A program made the position numbers and the translations under genes. Positions 10,348-21,943 of a DNA stretch of 64,000 nt are shown here, in pieces. The stretch is taken from the NCBI GenBank assembly GCA_036785705.1, contig JAWUZG010000177.1, forward strand, positions 496,001 to 560,000, written 5' to 3'. Under the pieces are notes generated by a model. The model had not been told where the DNA came from. It did no database searches and saw only the letters and a program-made list of their open reading frames with translations. This DNA comes from Acanthornis magna. Its lineage: Eukaryota; Chordata; Aves; Passeriformes; Acanthizidae. Positions within the stretch are counted from its first letter, which is position 1. Every line of letters begins with the position of its first letter.

Positions 10348-12389
10348 TAAAGAAATTGGTCAGAAATGTATTTCCCTCCAAGGATAGTTAAGGGACAGGG
10401 ATCCTAAGAGGCTGTGGTATTTCCAGCCTTGGAGGTGCCCAAAAATCCCCAAAAATCCCCCAAAATCCCCTACCAATCTGCTGTGTGTCAGTGCTCCACT
10501 CTGAGCAGGTGTCCAGACCTCGCCAGGCCCCTTCCATCCAGCTCCATAAATATGGAAACTCGGATCTGCTATCAGCATGGAAATCTCTTTTGGCTTGGAG
10601 CTGTGCAATCTGCTCTGCAGCTGGAGGTGAAATTCATCTTGTGGCAGGAGCCCAACAGAAAGAATCACAGATTAGCTCTGTCTTCTCCCAAATCAATGGA
10701 GAAGAGCAGGGTTTGGTGGTGTTTATTAGATCTCACTCCATCATTGCTGCCTGCGATTGGCGGCCTTGGGGCATAATGAGCCAAGATTTCCATTTTTTGA
10801 AAAGCACAATGCTGCCACAAATAACACTCACACGCCAGCCCCCTCCAGAGACTCAAAATATTAAGTTCTTGAAAGAAATTCTAAAATATTCTGTCTCTTC
10901 CAATCCAACAGCCCTGGCAACAGTGTCATGGCACAGGCTTGCTCCCGTCTCTCTCTTGCTGCTTTAAGAAGTTTTGTCTGGTTTTTTGAGCTGATATGTG
11001 TGGGAACTTTCCCCAGGAATCAGTTTGATCACTCCTATCAAATCCTTGTTTTGTGGAATTGTGAGCTGCGATATCCAAATAGGGTGAGTTCAGTATTCAG
11101 AACCACTTTAATATTGGGATTTGGTCAGAGCAATAAACGTTTTGGATGGTGCTGCCACAAATATTCTGAAATTGTGGTGTCGCTGTCAGGTGATATTTTT
11201 CTGGTCAGGATCAGCAGGAGAGTAAAGAGGGGGTGAATATGGAGAGAAGATTTTTCACTCAGCAAAGTTCATAATCCAAGTGAAATCCAAGTAGGAGGGC
11301 AGAAAATCTGCTATCAACTGACTGACAGCTGACGCTGCTACAACAAAACCCAAACTGTAAAAATCCACGCATCAATAGCAGGTTTTGGTGATGGTGAGGC
11401 AATAAAACACTTCAAGGACGGTCTCTGGCAGCTGCTTTGAACACCAGGTGAGAGCAGCGAGGAGGTACGACAAAAATGCCGAGGATATAAAAAACCCCTG
11501 ATGAAAAACAATGTGGGTATTTGTTTGGATGAGTGATAAGCACCTGAATGTAAGAAAACCACATTTTACACTCAGATTAGATGGCGAACTCTGCTCATAT
11601 TTAGTGAGGCAAGAAAGGAAACGAGCTCTGAGCACATTTAAATCAAAGTAATGGGAGAATTTTTCAGCGCTCTTCCAAGAGGGGATCCCAGCAGAGCCAT
11701 TCTGCTCGGGAAGTGCTTTGTGAAGGAAAAGCAGTCACAGCTAAGGCAGGTGAGTTCTCCCTGAAAAATCCAAAATCCAGCACCTGGGGAAACGAAAGCA
11801 TGACACGGTGTAATTATCAGCACCAAAAACATTGATCTGGAAATTCAAAAAGTGGCTGCATTGCTCTCGGTAAGGGAAAATCCACAGAATTCCAACAGCT
11901 GGATGACACACGAGGCCAGATAATTCAAAGACACATCCTACAAACATTGCTGATTTATAACTACGTTCTGTGAGCTCTGAAGGTGATTCCAACTTTTCCC
12001 TGCACTCCTCAGGGGCTCTGTTTATTCCCGCTGCCCATTTCCATCCCGCAGAGCTGTTATTCTGCATTTCCGTCACCCCACAGCTATTTGGGGGATGCTC
12101 TGTCCTACACAAGGATATTCTTCCACTGGAACCTTTATTTTTCCTTCCCATTTTCAGTGATTCAGTGCTGCACTTCTCCAGGCACCCACAGACAGACATT
12201 GCACCTTTTCTCTCACTGCTCTGAACAGACTTTTCGTTGGTTTTGGGAATGCACTTTGTGTTGCCTACACCATCCCCCAACCACAGCCGTTTATTTTGGC
12301 AGAATTTGTGAATTTAACATTTCCCTGTGTGGGGTTATAAAGGGTCTGCCAATCCCTGTGCCCATCCCTTTTCTCTCTTAGGATGGGTT
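10348..12389. other. Unique intron
   Basis: Contains a short AAAAATCCCC slippage run near 10440-10475. Otherwise no repeat family, exon or RNA gene recognised. Confidence 0.45.
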
Positions 12390-12492
12390 CATCCCTGGCA
12401 GTGTCCCAGGCCAGGCTGGGTGGGTTTTGGAGCACCCTGGGATAGGGGAAGGTGTCCCTTGAAGGCTCCTCCCAACCCAAACCACTCTGACA
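12390..12492 (+). mobile_element. CR1 LINE fragment, 3' end
   Basis: CAGTGTCCCAGGCCAGGCTGG, GGAGCACCCTGGGATAGGGG and terminal CTCCCAACCCAAACCACTCTG. Plus orientation, about 100 bp. Confidence 0.85.
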
Positions 12493-13825
12493 TTTACAAA
12501 GGCACCACAATTTAGACCCAGAAATTCTCTGGTTACAGAGAATTCTCAAGTTACAGACTTGTGTTCTGCCCAAAAAACAGCGAAATAACACAGCACACCT
12601 GAGACCAGAGTCCCACACGAGTTCTTTTCAAAAAGCCAGAAAGAAAACAACCATCATTTATAATTCTCCTTCACTCCTCACAGCAACAGGTTTGGATAGA
12701 TAAATTCTATCCCTGTATTGATTACGTATGGAAATACTTTTAAGTTTGGATTTTTGTATTCTACTTAATGAAGTGTGAGAGAATTGAGGATGAACTTGAT
12801 AATCAATATTTTTTCTTTCTCCCTCCGAAATACCAAAGTGTCTCCTTAAAAGCACCCTTAAAACCATTGATCTGGGCAGCTACAGAGAAAAAAATCCCTT
12901 TAATTACTACTATTAAAATCTGGAATAACTCGCAGGGATGACGCTCTCAGGATAATGCTGGAATTTTTGGGGTTGTCCTGGGCAGGGCCAGGAATTCCTG
13001 CCAGCAGGAATTGTATTTATGGCACCTGCCCCCTGAAATTTTCCACTCATTCCGTCTTCAAATTCTTAAAGCCTGGGCAAGAAGACGAGTAAAACACTGC
13101 CAGTAAACTCAGTCACACAAAAAGAGGTTCACGGGTCTGAAAAGTTTTAATTGCATCAACTACTCGAGTAAAAAGACATCAAATGTCCCCTCAAACACTA
13201 AATCCTTTTTCTGTCAAGCACTGGTACAACTCCCACTTCAAAAATATTCCACACACGGCATGGTACAAACACACACAGCATTTACACTTGACTTTTCCAT
13301 ATAAAAGCAGAGGTATTGTAAGGATTTTTCAGGTTTTTGTGAAGTTCTTTCAATTTTACAAGTACCTGAAATAATCTCTTGTCACTTCGTGGCAACAATT
13401 CAAAGAAAAAAATTCATTGAAGTTTGCTGAATTTAAAAGGGTCGTTTTCTGCTTTTCAAAAAGCCTTTAGAAAACCCCAATTTCTGCACATTTTCTAACA
13501 AAAGGAAGTCCAACCTCTACTATTATCCAATAATTCATCTCACCCATACACAGCATTATTTTGTTTTGCTCAGTTGAGATCCTACCGAAAAACTCCCGCC
13601 TGCTCAGCCACGAGAAATTCTCAAATCATCAGCATTCTGCACATTATTTTAAACATGTAATTAAAGAAAGTTTCCAAAAAATTAAGTGACAGGAGCAGCA
13701 GTAAACTCTGGAGAAGGGAGGAGGCTCCTGAAATCTGTTTGAAAGGTGCAGTGAATACAGTCTGGGCTGGATTTGTTTCATGGGGTGTGTTCAGCTGGCA
13801 AGGAATTATTGGGAAGTGTTAAATT
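12493..13825. other. Unique AT-rich intron
   Basis: No mobile element or exon recognised. Contains only short A/T runs. Confidence 0.45.
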
Positions 13826-14021
13826 AAAAAACATTGCACCTATTCAGTGGAATCAGAGGGACAAGGGAGAAAAGATATCAACAGTTTTTCATTTAAACAC
13901 AGCAAAGGGAACAGCTTCAGCTCCAGGGAGGGTACACAGGGTAGGAATGGCACTCCTGCAAAAGGCTCTGATTTCACACTGGGGCTCTTCTCTTCTTCCA
14001 AAATGACTTTTCTTCTTAGAG
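13826..14021. repeat. Flank duplicated beside two CR1 copies (copy 1)
   Basis: This stretch resembles 25244-25444. Shared blocks include CAGCTTCAGCTCCAGGGA, ACAGGGTAGGAATGGCA, CTGCAAAAGG, TTTCACACTGGGGCTCTTCT and TTCCAAAATGACTTTTCTTC. Both stretches run straight into a minus-oriented CR1 3' end. Either the flank and the CR1 were duplicated together, or an unrecognised older repeat underlies both. Confidence 0.75.
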
Positions 14022-14475
14022 AGTCACAGAATGGTTTGGGTTGGAAAAGACCTCATCCAGTGCCACTGCCATGGCAGGGACACCTGCCACTGTCCCAGGC
14101 TGCTCCAAGCCCTGTCCAGCCTGGCCTGGGACACTGCAGGGATCCAGGGGCAGCCACAGCTGCTCTGGCAATTCTAGCCCAGCCCCTCCCCACCCTCCTC
14201 GGCAGCAATTCCCAATTCCCAAGATCCCATCTGGCCCTGCCCTCTGGCACTGCCAAGCCATTCCCTGTGTGCTGTCCCTGCAGCCCTTGTCCCCAGTCCC
14301 TCTGCAGCTCTCCTGGAGCCCTTCAGGCCCTGCCAGGGGCTTGCAGCTCTCCCTGTGTCCTTCCCTTCTCCAGGGAACATTCCCAGCTCTCCCAGCCTGG
14401 CTCCAGAGCAGCTCCAGGGCCTCCTCTGGGCTCTCTCCAGCAGGGCACAGGGGCAGAATTCCCTCCCCTCTTACT
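14022..14475 (-). mobile_element. CR1 LINE fragment with intact 3' end
   Basis: Begins with the 3' terminus TCACAGAATGGTTTGGGTTGG and continues through CATGGCAGGGACACCTGCCA, GGACACTGCAGGGATCCAGG and CCCTTGTCCCCAGTCCCTCT to GAGCAGCTCCAGGGCCTCCT. It is one of the longest copies of this subfamily here. The middle differs from the usual AATTCCTTCCCAAGATCCC form, having CCCTCCCCACCCTCC, as does the copy at 41795. Confidence 0.92.
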
Positions 14476-15177
14476 CTTAACATAACAATCCAAAGCTTCC
14501 AAAAAAATTATTTCGGTGTGTTGTGTTCCCTTCCAGCTTTACCTGCTGAATGCAAAGCTCTCAAAACCAAAACCCAGCAGGAGATGGGAATGAGAAAAAG
14601 AGGAAAAATCTCCATATTATTGTTGTAAACCCAAAAAGCCATACACACATCCAGCCCCTGACGCTGCTGCAAATCCCACAAAGGAGGGTTTGCTGAAAAC
14701 TGATGCATGAGATATTTCAGTGCAACCTACAATGGTTTTACATGTTTATACAGAGTTTTGTAACCTGCATTCTGCTGTTTCTCTGCACTGAACAGCAAAT
14801 CCACGTGAAACAGGAGCTGCCCGATAGGAAAAACAACAATTCCCCATCTTAAAAGCTGGAATCTGATCCAAAAAAAGAAATAGGACACACACATGTTGGA
14901 CAAGGAGTGCCAGAAATGAGTAAATAGTCATTCAAAATCACTGCCTCCCATTTCTACACAAGTTGCTGAATAAAATTATTAAAGATTGTATATTTTAACT
15001 CATGTCTCTGGATAATAAATTGTGTGTGGTCTCCTGGAATTTATCAGAGAATTCATTCAATATTGGGATGATTCCACTGTTCTTCTCTTGCTGGGAGAAA
15101 CTGAGGCAGTGAAAAAATGGTGAATTTCCCAAGGGATGAAACAGAAGCAGTTCCAGTGAGGTCCTGGCAGAGATTTC
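14476..15177. other. Intronic sequence without recognised features
   Basis: AT-rich and apparently unique between two CR1 fragments. Confidence 0.45.
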
Positions 15178-15303
15178 CCAGAGCAGCTGTGGAAGTGCTC
15201 AAGGCCAACCTGGGACAGTGGAAGGTGTCCCTGGGGCTGGAACTGTTTGAGCTTTAAGGTCTTTTCCAACCCAAACCATCCTGTGATTCCATGATTCTGT
15301 GAA
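15178..15303 (+). mobile_element. CR1 LINE fragment, 3' end with terminal repeat
   Basis: GCTTTAAGGTCTTTTCCAAC, CCAAACCATCCTGTGATTCC and then ATGATTCTGTGAA. The short 3'-terminal ATTCTGTG-type repeat typical of CR1 is preserved. Plus orientation. Confidence 0.87.
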
Positions 15304-15689
15304 CTGAAATCCATAGGAAGCTTGGCATGAACAGACATTGGAGCTGGCATGGAACAAGAATTATCTACAGTGCTTTTAAAAACACATATGGTATCAAAAA
15401 ACACCAAAAAATATTCTGTATTATTGTCTCGACCTATAGGAAGCAGGGATTTTCTTCTTTGGTCTTTAAGTTGATAAATACAGAGAAAATCATTTTTGTT
15501 GCAGGAAAAAATCTCTGAACTGGATTAAAGTGGTACCAGATATGAAAAACACTCTTACCTTATTAAGGTAAGACATTTTAAACAATTATAATTCTTTCCT
15601 GAGAACCAGACCCATGTTTGAACTCCTCTGCCCTGGTTCATTTGGATTTGCTTCCTAATCACCACAGCTCTGCTTTGGTGTTTTCCTGG

Positions 15690-16653
15690 TGTCTTAGGTT
15701 ACATGGAAGGTGCAACCAAAAGTCTGTATTCTATTCCCATCTCCAGAAGCTGTTAAAACAGGTGGGGCAGTGCTCTTTGTGTCAGCATGACCCAGCCCTG
15801 CTAACACCACCGGGGCTATCTCTGCTCATGGCCATCGAGGGCTCCAGGAGTGACCCAGCCCTGCTAACACCATCGGGGCTATCTCTGCTCATGGCCATCA
15901 ATGTCCCCAGCAGTGACCCAGCCCTGCTAACACCATCGGGGCTATCTCTGCTCATGGCCATCAATGTCCCCAGCAGTGACCCAGCCCTGCTGACACCATC
16001 GGGGCTATCTCTGCTCATGGCCATCAATGTCCCCAGGAGTGACCCAGCCCTGCTAACACCATCGGGGCTATCTCTGCTCATGGCCATCCATGTCCCCAGG
16101 AGTGACCCAGCCCTGCTAACACCATCGGGGCTATCTCTGCTCATGGCCATCGAGGGCTCCAGGAGTGACTCCTAAGATTCCATCAGCCATTGGGAGATGC
16201 CCTGCCCAGAGGGGAGGAGCTGAACATTCCTACCTGCACATAAACTGAGACCCTGGAACACCAGGGTACCTTTCCCACTGATTCCCAGAGGAGAAGAGCT
16301 CAAGAGCCACCACTGGACCTCCAGAGACCAACGAGACCTTTCCACAAGATCACCTCTCCAACAAGAGCACATCCATCACTCCAACGGGACTGCAGCCACC
16401 ATTGAACTGCACTGCAGCACCACCCTGACAGGGTGCAGGTTGCATTTGTCTATCTTTGTCTATTTAAACCATTGTTTCTGTATTATTGCCTTGCTCTAAC
16501 TATTAGTAAAGAACTGTTATTCCTTTTCCCATATCTTTGTCTGGAAGCCCTTGATTCCAAAGTTATAATAATTCGGAGGGAAGGGGACACATTCTCTATT
16601 CTAAGGAAGGTTCCCACCTTTCCTAGCAGACACCTGTCTTTCAAACCAAGACA
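15690..16653 (+). mobile_element. Solo LTR with internal 63-bp repeats, 5-bp target duplication
   Basis: This 964-bp LTR begins TGTCTTAGG and ends CAAACCAAGACA (TGTCTT/AAGACA inverted ends). It is flanked by CCTGG at 15685-15689 and 16654-16658, a perfect 5-bp duplication of the kind seen with ERVL-type elements. A second member of the same family lies at 50488-51193. Plus orientation is inferred from an AGTAAAGAACTG block about 150 bp before the end, resembling a poly(A) signal and R/U5 start. It carries six 63-bp units against two in the other copy. No retroviral genes are present. The 185-aa open frame here comes from the repeats. Confidence 0.88.
15789..16166. repeat. 63-bp minisatellite inside the LTR, six copies
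   Basis: Units start GACCCAGCCCTGCTAACACC at 15789, 15852, 15915, 15978, 16041 and 16104, exactly 63 bp apart, and end before GACTCCTAAG at 16167. They differ mainly in the last third (ATCGAGGGCTCCAGGAG or ATCAATGTCCCCAGCAG). Because 63 is a multiple of 3, both strands stay open, which gives misleading proteins. Confidence 0.97.
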
Positions 16654-16658
16654 CCTGG

Positions 16659-18545
16659 GCATAAATCCGTATTTCCTGAGTGCCTATGGCCTGCAAAGGG
16701 TTAAACTCCCAGAGGTGAGGGGGAAAAAAAGATTTCTGCAGTGGCAGGAGAGAATGCCCTGCTTTCAAACACAATTCTCTCCCGTGTTTCAGAAGGAAAG
16801 GCGTTTTGAGGCACAGCAATATGGGAATGGATCTGCATTGACAAGTCCCAGCTCTCAGGTATGAAATGATTTTGTTTCCGAGGGAGAGATGGGGGAATTT
16901 TTGTTTCCGAGGGAGAGATGGGGGAATTTTCATTTCTCCTTGAACACCCACCAGCACCATAATTTCTGTCCCCCCTCCCAGCCCTGAGGGTTCACTCTGC
17001 TTCTGCTGCTTCGAAATCCCAATTAAAACCAAGACCAACAAGAAGCCCAGCCCAGCAGAGCTTGGGCTATTTCATACCGAGCTGGTACCAGACCCAGAAC
17101 CCACAAACACGACGGGAAACACATAAATCACAATAAAAAACAGGAGAAATATCCACCTTGGAAGGATTAGTGTGAAAATGACACCTTGTTCTTCCAGGAA
17201 CGATCTCACCAATACAGAAACTCAATGCCACCTCATGTCTTCTGAAGGAATGGGGGGTCAGGGATTTTAGAGGAAACTGGGCAGTGCCCAAGACCAATTG
17301 GTTTTATTCTTTAAAGCAAAAATTTGGCTCAAAAGGAAGTGTCATTAGGTTTGTCACCAAATCCATGACTCTGATTTTCTCTCACCTCTCTTATTTTCTC
17401 ATAAATAAACTCCCTCTGCTCATCTTGAGTTAAAGTCCCTTCTCCCGATTTTAAAGTCACTGGTTTAGTTTTGGGGGAGTTCCACAGAACTCAGAAAAAT
17501 ACAGAATTTTCCATTTCTCTACTGAATTCTCAATGCAAGAAGAAAAACCTTTACTTCAGCCTTCAATCCTGTGGCGAAGCCTGGCCAGAGCTGGGAAATG
17601 TGGCACAAATAATGTTATAAAAACATTATTGGTACAGCTCTCTGCTCTCTGCAGTGGCCTTCAAATGTGCTCACAAGCACAGGATTTTGGTTCAGCTCTC
17701 ACTGTGGCCAAACTCTCCCTGATTTTAAGGAGTTGCCACTGGACACAACTGCTGCTGGGCAGGACTTGACCTCGTGCACATGAAAAGCACAATAAAATGA
17801 GATAAAAAATGATACAGCCAGAGCAGGATGTGGACAGAGCCCAGATTTCCTCAGGCATTGGGAGAATCGAATCCTTGACACAAAGCTTTTCCCAAACCCA
17901 ACATGCTCTGTGCTTACACCACAGAAGCAAAAATTAAATCCATTGTCTTTTCTTTTTTTTCCTATAACACAATGGTGAAGCAGCGAAACCCATATGGAAA
18001 AAGCTGGGTCTAAATCACAGCTTTTTGTTCATAAACCCAAACCAACTCCCCAAAATCCATCGCTGCCAGATGCCCATGGTCCATCTCCAGCTCCTCTGGC
18101 TGAACAGATCCCTCTCTCCCACTGAAGGCCAAGTCATCAATAAATTGTTCTTCAGCTTAGATTGATCATTTATTTCTGAAATTCCTTTTCCCATCATTTA
18201 CTCATTACACGCCTCCTCCTGATGTAAGAGGACATTTATTACCTCCCGCATTTCGCGTGCTGGCAAACAGAAACATTCAGCAGCATTTCCTGGGGATTCT
18301 CTAATTTATCTATCAGTCATGGAACTGGACTATTTTTAGGGGCAGGAAAAATTAAAATATCACTCAGAGTGACAGCAGTGGAAATGAAGGCAGCAAGTGA
18401 AGGGTATTGCTGTGATTCCATGATTTCAGCCATTGGGTTTACAAGATTATTTTCAAAAAATAATTAAAAAGCCATCATTTCCCATAAACATTATTGCTTT
18501 CTAATGAGAATAATTACTAACTAATGCTTAGGCAAAAAGGGACTG
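16659..18545. other. Unique intron with a 29-bp duplication
   Basis: Contains a tandem duplication of TTGTTTCCGAGGGAGAGATG plus GGGGAATTT, with starts at 16872 and 16901. Otherwise AT-rich unique sequence with no exon or mobile element recognised. Confidence 0.5.
16872..16929. repeat. 29-bp tandem duplication
   Basis: Two exact copies of a unit starting TTGTTTCCGAGGGAG, adjacent to each other in otherwise unique intron. Confidence 0.9.
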
Positions 18546-18559
18546 TTTTCATCTAATCA

Positions 18560-19465
18560 TTGAGTCATTAAGGGTTGGAAAAGCCCTCAGAGCTCATCGA
18601 GTCCAACCATTCCCAGCACAGCCAAGGCCACCACTGTCCCATGTCCCCAACTGCCACATCCACAGGGCTCTGAAATCCCTGCAGGGATGGGGACTCCACC
18701 AACTCCAGGGAGAAACATCCCTTCCATGAAGGAATTTTCACTAATAACCACCCTGAGCCTCCCCTGGCCCAGCCTGAGGCCGTTCCCACAGCCCCAAGGC
18801 CGTGTGGGGATTGTGGAATAGGCAAAGAACTGTCAGGGCAGTGACTTGGAGGCTGTTAAATCTGCAGTGAATACAACAGAATACTGAAACTTCCAAATGC
18901 CCACAGAATGGCAGAATCGTGGAATTGTTTCCATTGGAAAAGCTCTCTTAGATCATCAAAGCCATCACTGAGCCATCTCCCCAAGTGCCACATCCACAGG
19001 GCTTTGAAATCCCTCCAGGGATGGGGATTCCACTTCCAGCAGGGCTAGAAAACCTTCTCCAGGAAGGAATTCCTTAAAATCCACCCTGAGACTCCCCTGG
19101 CTCTCCTCTGAGATCATCGAGTCCAACCATTCCCAGCGCTGCCGAGGCCACCACTGCCCCATGTCCCCAAGTGCCACATCCACAGGGCTTTAAATCCCTC
19201 CAGGGATGGGGACTCCACCAACACCAGGGTGGACAATACTTTCCATGAAGGAATTCCCCAAAATCCACCCTGAGCCTCCCCTGGCCCAGCCTGAGGCCAT
19301 TCCCTCTCCTCCTGTCCCTGTTCCCTGGAGCACAGCCCGACCCCCCCGGCTGTCCCCTCCTGTCAGGAGCTGTGCAGAGCCACAAGGTCCCCCTGATCCC
19401 CTTTGCTCCAGGCTGAGCCCTTTCCCAGCTCCCTCAACCTCTTCTGGGGCTCCAAACCTTTCCCA
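18560..19465 (-). mobile_element. Composite CR1 block (three CR1 pieces and a linker), copy 1
   Basis: The block holds successive minus-oriented CR1 pieces of a subfamily marked by CCCCAA(C/G)TGCCACATCCA, CAGGGATGGGGACTCCACCA, and AAATCCACCCTGAGCCTCCC or AATAACCACCCTGAGCCTCCC. A roughly 115-bp non-CR1 linker (TGTGGGGATTGTGGAATA, then TGTCAGGGCAGTGACTTGGA) separates the first two. The right end (GCACAGCCCGACCCCCCCGG, GGAGCTGTGCAGAGCCACAA) is a longer CR1 portion. The same arrangement occurs again at 23464-24660. Confidence 0.82.
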
Positions 19466-20017
19466 GCTCCAGCTCTCCATGTCCTTCTTTCCATGAATGG
19501 CCCAGAGCTGCCCCAGGATCTGAGGTCCCTCAGCAGGGATGGGTCACTTCAATCCAGAGCTGCAGTAATTTCTAATTCCATTACCTCAACAAAGAAATCC
19601 TGCAAAGCACCTCCCTGAGGGCTGCTTTAACACACTGCTAACTTAGCAGAGTATTTGTTCCCAAACTTCAGCTTGTGACGGGAGATGGTGGGAGGAGGGA
19701 ACAGACCTGGGTGAAGCGAAAGCTGCTTATTCATTAACTCCCCATATGTTAAAACATTTTGCCATATCCTATGCAAAGCGATAAACACAGCTTTTAACAT
19801 TCAAATGACAAATTCCTTCAGTTTGTTCCATTTTGCGTATTTAAAACATTTCCCTCTCGTGACGATTTTTTTTTTTTTTGCTCCGTAAGAACAGGAAGGG
19901 GAAAAGTGCAGATGAAGATACACTCAAAAAAAACCCCCATGGGCACCAAGAGGGGCTGAGGCAATGCTGGAATGAGGATTCGAAAAGGTGTTGGATAAAC
20001 CTGGCCTCATTGGGATT
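19466..20017. other. Intronic sequence without recognised features
   Basis: Contains a poly-T run near 19867-19880. No exon or repeat family recognised. Confidence 0.45.
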
Positions 20018-20248
20018 CCACTGTCCCAGGCTGCTCCAAGCCCTGTCCAGCCTGGCCTGGGACACTGCAGGGATCCAGGGGCAGCCACAGCTGCTCTGGC
20101 AATTCCAGCCCAGCCAGGAATTCCTTCCCAAGATCCCATCCAAATCTCCTTTTTTCCATTTTGAAGCCTTTCCCTGTGTCCTGTCCCTCCAGGCCTTGTC
20201 CCCAGTCCCTCGGCAGCTCTCCTGGAGCCCTTCAGGCCCTGCCAGGGA
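20018..20248 (-). mobile_element. CR1 with 5' inversion: inverted upstream part
   Basis: Minus-oriented CR1 from CACTGTCCCAGGCTGCTCCA through GGACACTGCAGGGATCCAGG and CCCAGTCCCTCGGCAGCTCT to AGGCCCTGCCAGGGA. It has no 3' terminus at its left edge. It abuts the plus-oriented 3' end at 20249, and the two parts meet at the same CR1 coordinate (CACTGTCCCAGG versus CCTGGGACAGTG), the layout expected from twin priming. Confidence 0.85.
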
Positions 20249-20340
20249 CCCTGGGACAGTGGCAGGTGTCCCTGCCATGGCAGGGGTGGCACTGGATGAG
20301 CTTTGAGGTCCCTCCCAACCCAAACCATTCTGTGATCCTA
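20249..20340 (+). mobile_element. CR1 with 5' inversion: 3' end part
   Basis: CCTGGGACAGTGGCAGGTGT, GGTGGCACTGGATGAGC and the terminal TCCCTCCCAACCCAAACCAT with TCTGTGATCC. Plus orientation. It directly follows the inverted segment. Confidence 0.88.
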
Positions 20341-21943
20341 TAAAATCCTCCCTGCTCCAGGACTCTGAGTTATCAGTTTCCATCCAGACACCATCACCCC
20401 CAGAATTCTGCTAATTTTTCCAAAACAAAAACATGGAATTCAGTCATCTTTTTTTCGCAAACTAAAACGACACCAAAAAAAAAATCAAAAGTCTTTCTAA
20501 ACCCTTGTTTTGCACATCCTGGAGAAACAAAAAAGACTGGAACAACCTGTATGAAACTGTGGTTACACAATTACAAGTTATCAGGTGTTTTAGTGCACAG
20601 GGGGGAAAAAACCCTGGAATATTGGTTATCACAGGTTTTTTTGTTCTCTATAAAGACATACATACATAATGGAAAAATAATCTATAAACAAACATTTAGA
20701 GAAACATCAATACCTGCTATTCAGCGTGGAACAGCTCCTCATTTTGTTATTAAGCAGCATTTCAGCCTCGCTATTGATTGGATATGTGATAGTGAAAGAT
20801 GAGACTGAACCAGGTGTTTTTCACGGCAAACACAAAACTCTGCATTTTTGGTGCACTTAGGGGGGGAAATACATGGCTGAGGTGTGTGTTTAATAACAAA
20901 CATCTTAGCTACTTTGTCAGAAATGGTAAATAAAAGATTATGAGCAGAAAAAAAGATGAAATCAAGGCGGAGGCCCAATTGTTCAGAATAATGCTTGTGG
21001 CTGAGCAAGATATGGAGGCAGAGCATTAAATCCAACACTCCAGCGAAGGCTCCAGCCCAGGCTGTCAGTCAGGTGGAGGTTTCAGATATTGTAATTGGTA
21101 GCAAGTTTCCTAATCTCAACCTGCCAGGCAAGAAGCAATTCAACAAAAGCTCTGTCCCCCAAACAGAATGGAATCTGAAAGGGAAATTTTCTAATATTGG
21201 CAACGCTGAGAGAGATCGCAGGGTGGGATGACAGCTTTATTATGCTAAAGTGACAAAAACATTACGCTCTGGTCAGTGCTAAAAAGGGTGGTTTTCAGGA
21301 GCAGAGTGGGAACACAAAGCACTGGGAAAGTCTGATGAACTCCTACTTTTATCTCCCTGGTGCAGCACATGAGCTCAGACATAGAAAAGTCTCTTGGCCC
21401 AAGTACAAAATGAGAAATTAATATATCTTGATTTTCTCCTCAGGTCTCCCACTGCAGCGATTTGGGAGAGCGGCAAGAACTCGCTGTGGCAGCTGAATAT
21501 CCATTTAAAAAGGAGAAGGCCCCAATAACTTCACAGAAATAACACAATTCATTAACAATGAGGTGATATGACAGTCGGTGGAATTCATCAAATGGAAGCT
21601 GTAATGTATTTTATTGCTTCTATTGGAAAAGCGTTTGGAAATAGACTTAAAGCATTGACTCTGTGTGTGTGTGTGCATATATACATTTATTTATTTGATA
21701 TAGAAACCGAGCCAGCCAGATAGAAACAGGACAAAAACACTGAGAGTATCTCAAAAACAGGAGCAGAGTGGGAATGATGGAACTATTTTCTTTCAAACCA
21801 CGGATATTTATAGAGAACATTACTGGAGTAATTCCATGTCTTCATGGGAACAAGGACACCAGGTTAGCTGAGCTGTCCCTGCCTCTCCCCTAAGTGCCCA
21901 GCAGCCAAAATAATTCTCTGCTTTGCTGGATCCAGCCCCAAGT
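20341..21943. other. Unique AT-rich intron
   Basis: Contains a short (TG)n run followed by CATATATACA near 21661-21690. No exon or mobile element recognised. Confidence 0.5.

Noticed and set aside
15618..16175. 185-aa open frame with 21-residue repeats (DPALLTPSGLSLLMAI)
   Set aside because: It lies inside a solo LTR. The 63-bp unit is a multiple of 3, so both strands remain open by repetition.
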